DNA of 7,975 nt from Campylobacter concisus. GTDB lineage: Bacteria; Campylobacterota; Campylobacteria; Campylobacterales; Campylobacteraceae. The position numbers and the translations under genes are program-made. The notes under the pieces were generated by a model that saw only the letters and a program-made list of their open reading frames with translations, was not told where the DNA came from and searched no databases. The DNA lies in assembly GCA_018375265.1 (NCBI GenBank), contig JAHADO010000053.1:1-7975 (forward strand). The letters run 5' to 3'. This document shows, piece after piece, positions 5,660 to 7,975 of the stretch. Every line of letters begins with the position of its first letter. Position 1 is the first letter of the stretch.

Positions 5660-6106
5660 ATGAAGAAATTTGCATTTTTAGCTCTTAGTCTTTGTGCGAC
5701 CTTGGCGCTTGCGGCCGATATGAAGGTCTATAAAAGCCCAACTTGCGGTTGTTGTGGCAACTGGGCCAATGCTATGCAAAAGGCTGGCTTTAGCGAAGAG
5801 ACCATAAAAGTAGATGATATGGTCAAGGTTAAAAAAGAATTTCACGTGCCACTAGAGCTTTCAAGCTGCCACACAGCTATCGTTGATGGCTACGTTATCG
5901 AGGGTCATGTGCCAGCTGATGAGGTCAAGCGCCTGCTTGAGCTTAAACCAAAAGATGTCGTTGGTATCGCAGTGCCTGGCATGCCTATGGAGAGTCAAGG
6001 TATGGAGCAAGGCGGCAAAGCCGAGCAATACGACGTCATACTCTTTAAAAAAGATGGCTCGCAAGAGGTCTTTGCTACTTATATCGGCTCTAAAAAGCTA
6101 AAATAA
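5660..6106 (+). CDS. Periplasmic DUF411 metal-binding protein
   Basis: This 148-residue exported protein is of the DUF411 family, small Cys/His proteins usually linked to copper or other metal handling. Seen: a Sec signal peptide, MKKFAFLALSLCATLALAA, probably cut after an Ala at 18-19. The mature domain starts MKVYKSPTCGCCGNW with Cys29, Cys31 and Cys32, continues with SSCHTA (Cys70, His71) and GHVP (His83), and then has a Met-rich loop PGMPMESQGME (Met108, 110, 115). Together these form the family's thiol/His/Met metal site. The start is probably the second of two adjacent ATGs (5660), since AAGGA (5650-5654) is 5 nt from it and only 2 nt from the ATG at 5657. It is divergent from the SbmA-like gene. 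No copper exporter or sensor gene is adjacent, so the metal is not established. Confidence 0.9.
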   Translation: MKKFAFLALSLCATLALAADMKVYKSPTCGCCGNWANAMQKAGFSEETIKVDDMVKVKKEFHVPLELSSCHTAIVDGYVIEGHVPADEVKRLLELKPKDVVGIAVPGMPMESQGMEQGGKAEQYDVILFKKDGSQEVFATYIGSKKLK

Positions 6107-6118
6107 CTTCAAATTTAG

Positions 6119-6146
6119 ACTTAGCTCGTCTTTTGATGGGCTAAGT
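6119..6146. terminator. Probable shared terminator hairpin between convergent genes
   Basis: ACTTAGCTC (6119-6127) pairs with GGGCTAAGT (6138-6146), and inner GTC/GAT pairs extend this to a 12-bp stem with a TTTT loop, including G-T pairs. It lies between the DUF411 stop (6106) and the symporter stop, which overlaps its right edge. Neither side has a strong T-tract, so efficiency is uncertain. Confidence 0.5.
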
Positions 6147-7459
6147 TAAAAAGAAATTCCCTTGCTAATGGCGATGATGCAGAGTAAAAAGGCTATTGGC
6201 ACATAGATAAATTTACCCACAAAGTACCAAAATGAGCCGTAAGTTTTATTTGCTCCTGAATTTACCTCGTCTAAAATTTCTTCTTTTTTAATGATCCAAA
6301 ACCAAGATATTGCGCCGATGACTGCGCCGATTGGGATGATGTAGATAGAGACAAAGTCCATCCAAGGCCCCCAGCTACTAATAGGCTCCATAAACGCTCC
6401 AAAGCCAAAGCAAACCACGCAAAGCAGCGCAAGCACCCAAAATCTGCTAAGGCGCGGGAATTTATGCATAAGCGACTCAGCCACGACCTCAAACATATTT
6501 TGAAGTGAGGTGATACCGCCAAAGATGACTGCGGTAAATAGTATGATCGCAAAAATTTGACCGCCGATCATATTTTGTAAAATTTTAGGAAGCGTTACGA
6601 AAAGTAGCTTTGGACCCTCAGCTGGATCCATAGCGTAGGCAAAGACCGCTGGGATCATAACAAGGGCCGCCACAAGGGCTGCAAGTGTGTCAAAAAATGC
6701 CGTAGTTTTGGCGCTTTCTACGATGTCCTCATCCTTTGAAAGATATGCTCCATAAACTATCATGCCAGAACCCGTGATAGAGAGCGAGAAAAAGGCTTGT
6801 CCCATCGCAGTGACCCATACCATCGGATCTTCAAGCTTGCTAAAGTCAGGGATAAATAGAAATTTATACCCCTCAAGTGCGTTTGGCAGCATCGCGACAT
6901 TTATAGCCAAAATGGCAAATAACACGAAAAATAGTGGCATCATTATTTTATTAGTCTTTTCGATGCTTTTTGCTCCAAAAAATAGCGTAAGAAGCGTGCC
7001 AATAATGACTATGAAGTGATATGGCAGGACTGAGTACTCATGAAGCGCAAATGAGTTAAACCAAACATTTGTATCAACGCTCATAAATGAGCCAGTAAGC
7101 GCCTGAGTAAGGGCCTTTAGCACGTAAGCGATGATGACAGCGTAGCCAATGGCTATACAAAGTGAGCCAGCAAGTGGAAGCCAACCGATGATACTGCCTA
7201 TGACGCCTAAATTTCTACTCTCCCATGCGTATTTATATGAGCCAAGCGTGCCAGTCTTTGCGCGTCTTCCGATCGCATACTCAGCGCTTAGGCCAACGTA
7301 TGAAAAAAGAGCTACAAAAAAAACGTAGATGAGCAAAAACGCTCCGCCACCATTTGTACCAAGTTTGTAAGGAAAGCCCCAAACATTTGCCATACCAACG
7401 GCTGAACCAACTGAGGCTAGTATAAACGCCCAGCGTGATGAAAAATTCTTTTTGCTCAT
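6146..7459 (-). CDS. Neurotransmitter:sodium symporter (NSS, LeuT-fold) family transporter
   Basis: This 437-residue inner-membrane protein should use the Na+ gradient to import an amino acid or related solute. Seen: about 11 membrane segments, normal for bacterial NSS proteins. Helix 1 reads GSAVGMANVWGFPYKLG with Asn25 at the Na+-site position, followed by NGGGAFLLIY. Helix 6 reads QAFFSLSITGSGMIVYGAYL (221-240) followed by SKDEDI, closely matching LeuT's unwound substrate-binding helix. Helix 10 has PWMDF with Asp368, equivalent to LeuT Asp404. Odd: the LeuT Arg30 position is Gly28, so the usual external Arg-Asp gate pair is incomplete. I prefer ATG at 7459, with TGGA 7 nt before it; ATG at 7471 has no visible ribosome site and would add four residues. 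It converges with DUF411 and diverges from the CNNM gene. The substrate is unknown. Confidence 0.9.
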   Translation of the reverse strand: MSKKNFSSRWAFILASVGSAVGMANVWGFPYKLGTNGGGAFLLIYVFFVALFSYVGLSAEYAIGRRAKTGTLGSYKYAWESRNLGVIGSIIGWLPLAGSLCIAIGYAVIIAYVLKALTQALTGSFMSVDTNVWFNSFALHEYSVLPYHFIVIIGTLLTLFFGAKSIEKTNKIMMPLFFVLFAILAINVAMLPNALEGYKFLFIPDFSKLEDPMVWVTAMGQAFFSLSITGSGMIVYGAYLSKDEDIVESAKTTAFFDTLAALVAALVMIPAVFAYAMDPAEGPKLLFVTLPKILQNMIGGQIFAIILFTAVIFGGITSLQNMFEVVAESLMHKFPRLSRFWVLALLCVVCFGFGAFMEPISSWGPWMDFVSIYIIPIGAVIGAISWFWIIKKEEILDEVNSGANKTYGSFWYFVGKFIYVPIAFLLCIIAISKGISF

Positions 7460-7526
7460 TGTAAAATCCATAAATTTAGTGATGAAAATAATGTTACCAA
7501 AATATGATTTAAGAACTTTTTATAAA

Positions 7527-7540
7527 TCTTAAATTTAAGA
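7527..7540. promoter_or_regulatory. 14-bp palindrome in the divergent symporter/CNNM promoter region
   Basis: TCTTAAATTTAAGA is a perfect palindrome between the two divergent starts, about 70 bp from the symporter ATG and 52 bp upstream of the CNNM -10 box. It could be an operator, but AAATTT palindromes are common in this AT-rich DNA. Confidence 0.25.
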
Positions 7541-7591
7541 AACGTTGTTACTTTTGGGCGTGGCTAATTTGACCGCTAAATATAAATTCGC

Positions 7592-7597
7592 TATAAT
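7592..7597 (+). promoter_or_regulatory. TATAAT -10 box for the CNNM/CorC-like gene
   Basis: A perfect TATAAT ends 32 nt before the TTG start at 7630, giving a predicted transcript start near 7604 and a short leader with AAGGA at 7619-7623. No clear -35 box is seen. Confidence 0.65.
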
Positions 7598-7629
7598 CAG
7601 CCAAAATTTTTAACTCTTAAGGATCATAA

Positions 7630-7975
7630 TTGTACCCCAGTAGCGATAACTCGCTTTTAATGGTAATACTTGCCATTATATTCATTTTACTAAACGCATT
7701 TTTTGTTTTGTCGGAATTTTCCCTTGTCAAGGTTCGCAAGTCTAGACTTGAAGAGCTTATCAAAGAGAAAAAGCCAAACGCCCAGCTTGCTTTTGAGATG
7801 TCAAACAAGCTTGATACCTATCTTAGCGCCACTCAGCTTGGCATCACACTAAGCTCACTTGCTCTTGGTTGGATCGGTGAGCCAGCAGTCGCAAGACTCA
7901 TAGAAGCCCCACTTAAAAATGTTTTTAATCTTAGCGATATCTTAGTTCATACAGTCGGCTTTGCGATCGCATTTA
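7630..7975 (+). CDS. CNNM/CorC-family (TlyC-type) membrane protein, N-terminal part
   Basis: The first 115 residues are present; the gene runs off the window. Seen: a transmembrane helix at about 10-28 leading into LNAFFVLSEFSLVKVRKSRL, the hallmark 'NAffv.aEfalvkvR.sRl' of the CNNM (DUF21) domain. It is followed by the family box LSATQLGITLSSLALGWIGE and PAVARLIEAPL. Complete members continue with more helices, a CBS-domain pair and a CorC/HlyC transporter-associated domain. They are linked to Mg2+ (and Co2+) efflux and were historically called hemolysins. The start is TTG at 7630, with AAGGA (7619-7623) 6 nt upstream and a TATAAT box further up. No ATG precedes it in frame; the next is at codon 11, inside the first helix. 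Confidence 0.88.
   Translation, partial: MYPSSDNSLLMVILAIIFILLNAFFVLSEFSLVKVRKSRLEELIKEKKPNAQLAFEMSNKLDTYLSATQLGITLSSLALGWIGEPAVARLIEAPLKNVFNLSDILVHTVGFAIAF

Noticed and set aside
7617..7808. Minus-strand open frame of 63 codons at the right edge
   Set aside because: It is antisense to the clear CNNM-family protein, whose motifs match the plus strand.

Overview
The window most resembles a Campylobacter chromosome, probably one of the moderate-GC oral or intestinal species (C. concisus/showae/curvus type) rather than C. jejuni. This is inferred from the abundant AAATTT-rich spacers, AAGGA ribosome sites, TTG starts, near-perfect TATAAT -10 boxes without clear -35 boxes, and the protein families. 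Species was not confirmed by any search.

Layout: the left edge holds the C-terminal end of a TonB-dependent siderophore receptor (+), closed by a strong terminator. Next is a 170-aa two-helix membrane protein (+) with its own promoter. Its stop codon overlaps the end of a convergent CPA1 Na+/H+ antiporter gene (-). Continuing along the minus strand, in upstream order, are a tRNA-Ser(GGA) with encoded CCA, a GNAT acetyltransferase and an M48 lipoprotein metalloprotease. The last two form a tight two-gene operon. A spacer of about 610 bp without a convincing gene follows (3971-4581). It is full of structure: an 18-bp palindrome, a GC-richer three-hairpin element closed by an outer stem, and two diverged copies of a ~115-bp unit with inverted-repeat ends. 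Then comes an SbmA/BacA-like peptide transporter (-), divergent from a periplasmic DUF411 cysteine/histidine metal-binding protein (+). DUF411 shares an intergenic hairpin with the convergent LeuT-fold Na+ symporter (-). The right edge holds the start of a CNNM/CorC (TlyC-type) membrane protein (+), cut by the window end.

Functionally this is mostly core envelope and transport material: iron uptake, Na+/H+ exchange, lipoprotein protease, peptide import, metal handling and Na+-coupled solute uptake. It is not one pathway. I see no phage, insertion sequence, CRISPR array, toxin-antitoxin pair or defence island. The most unusual content is the structured spacer at 4086-4526, followed by the small membrane protein beside the siderophore receptor, which has a possible haem-ligating His pair.
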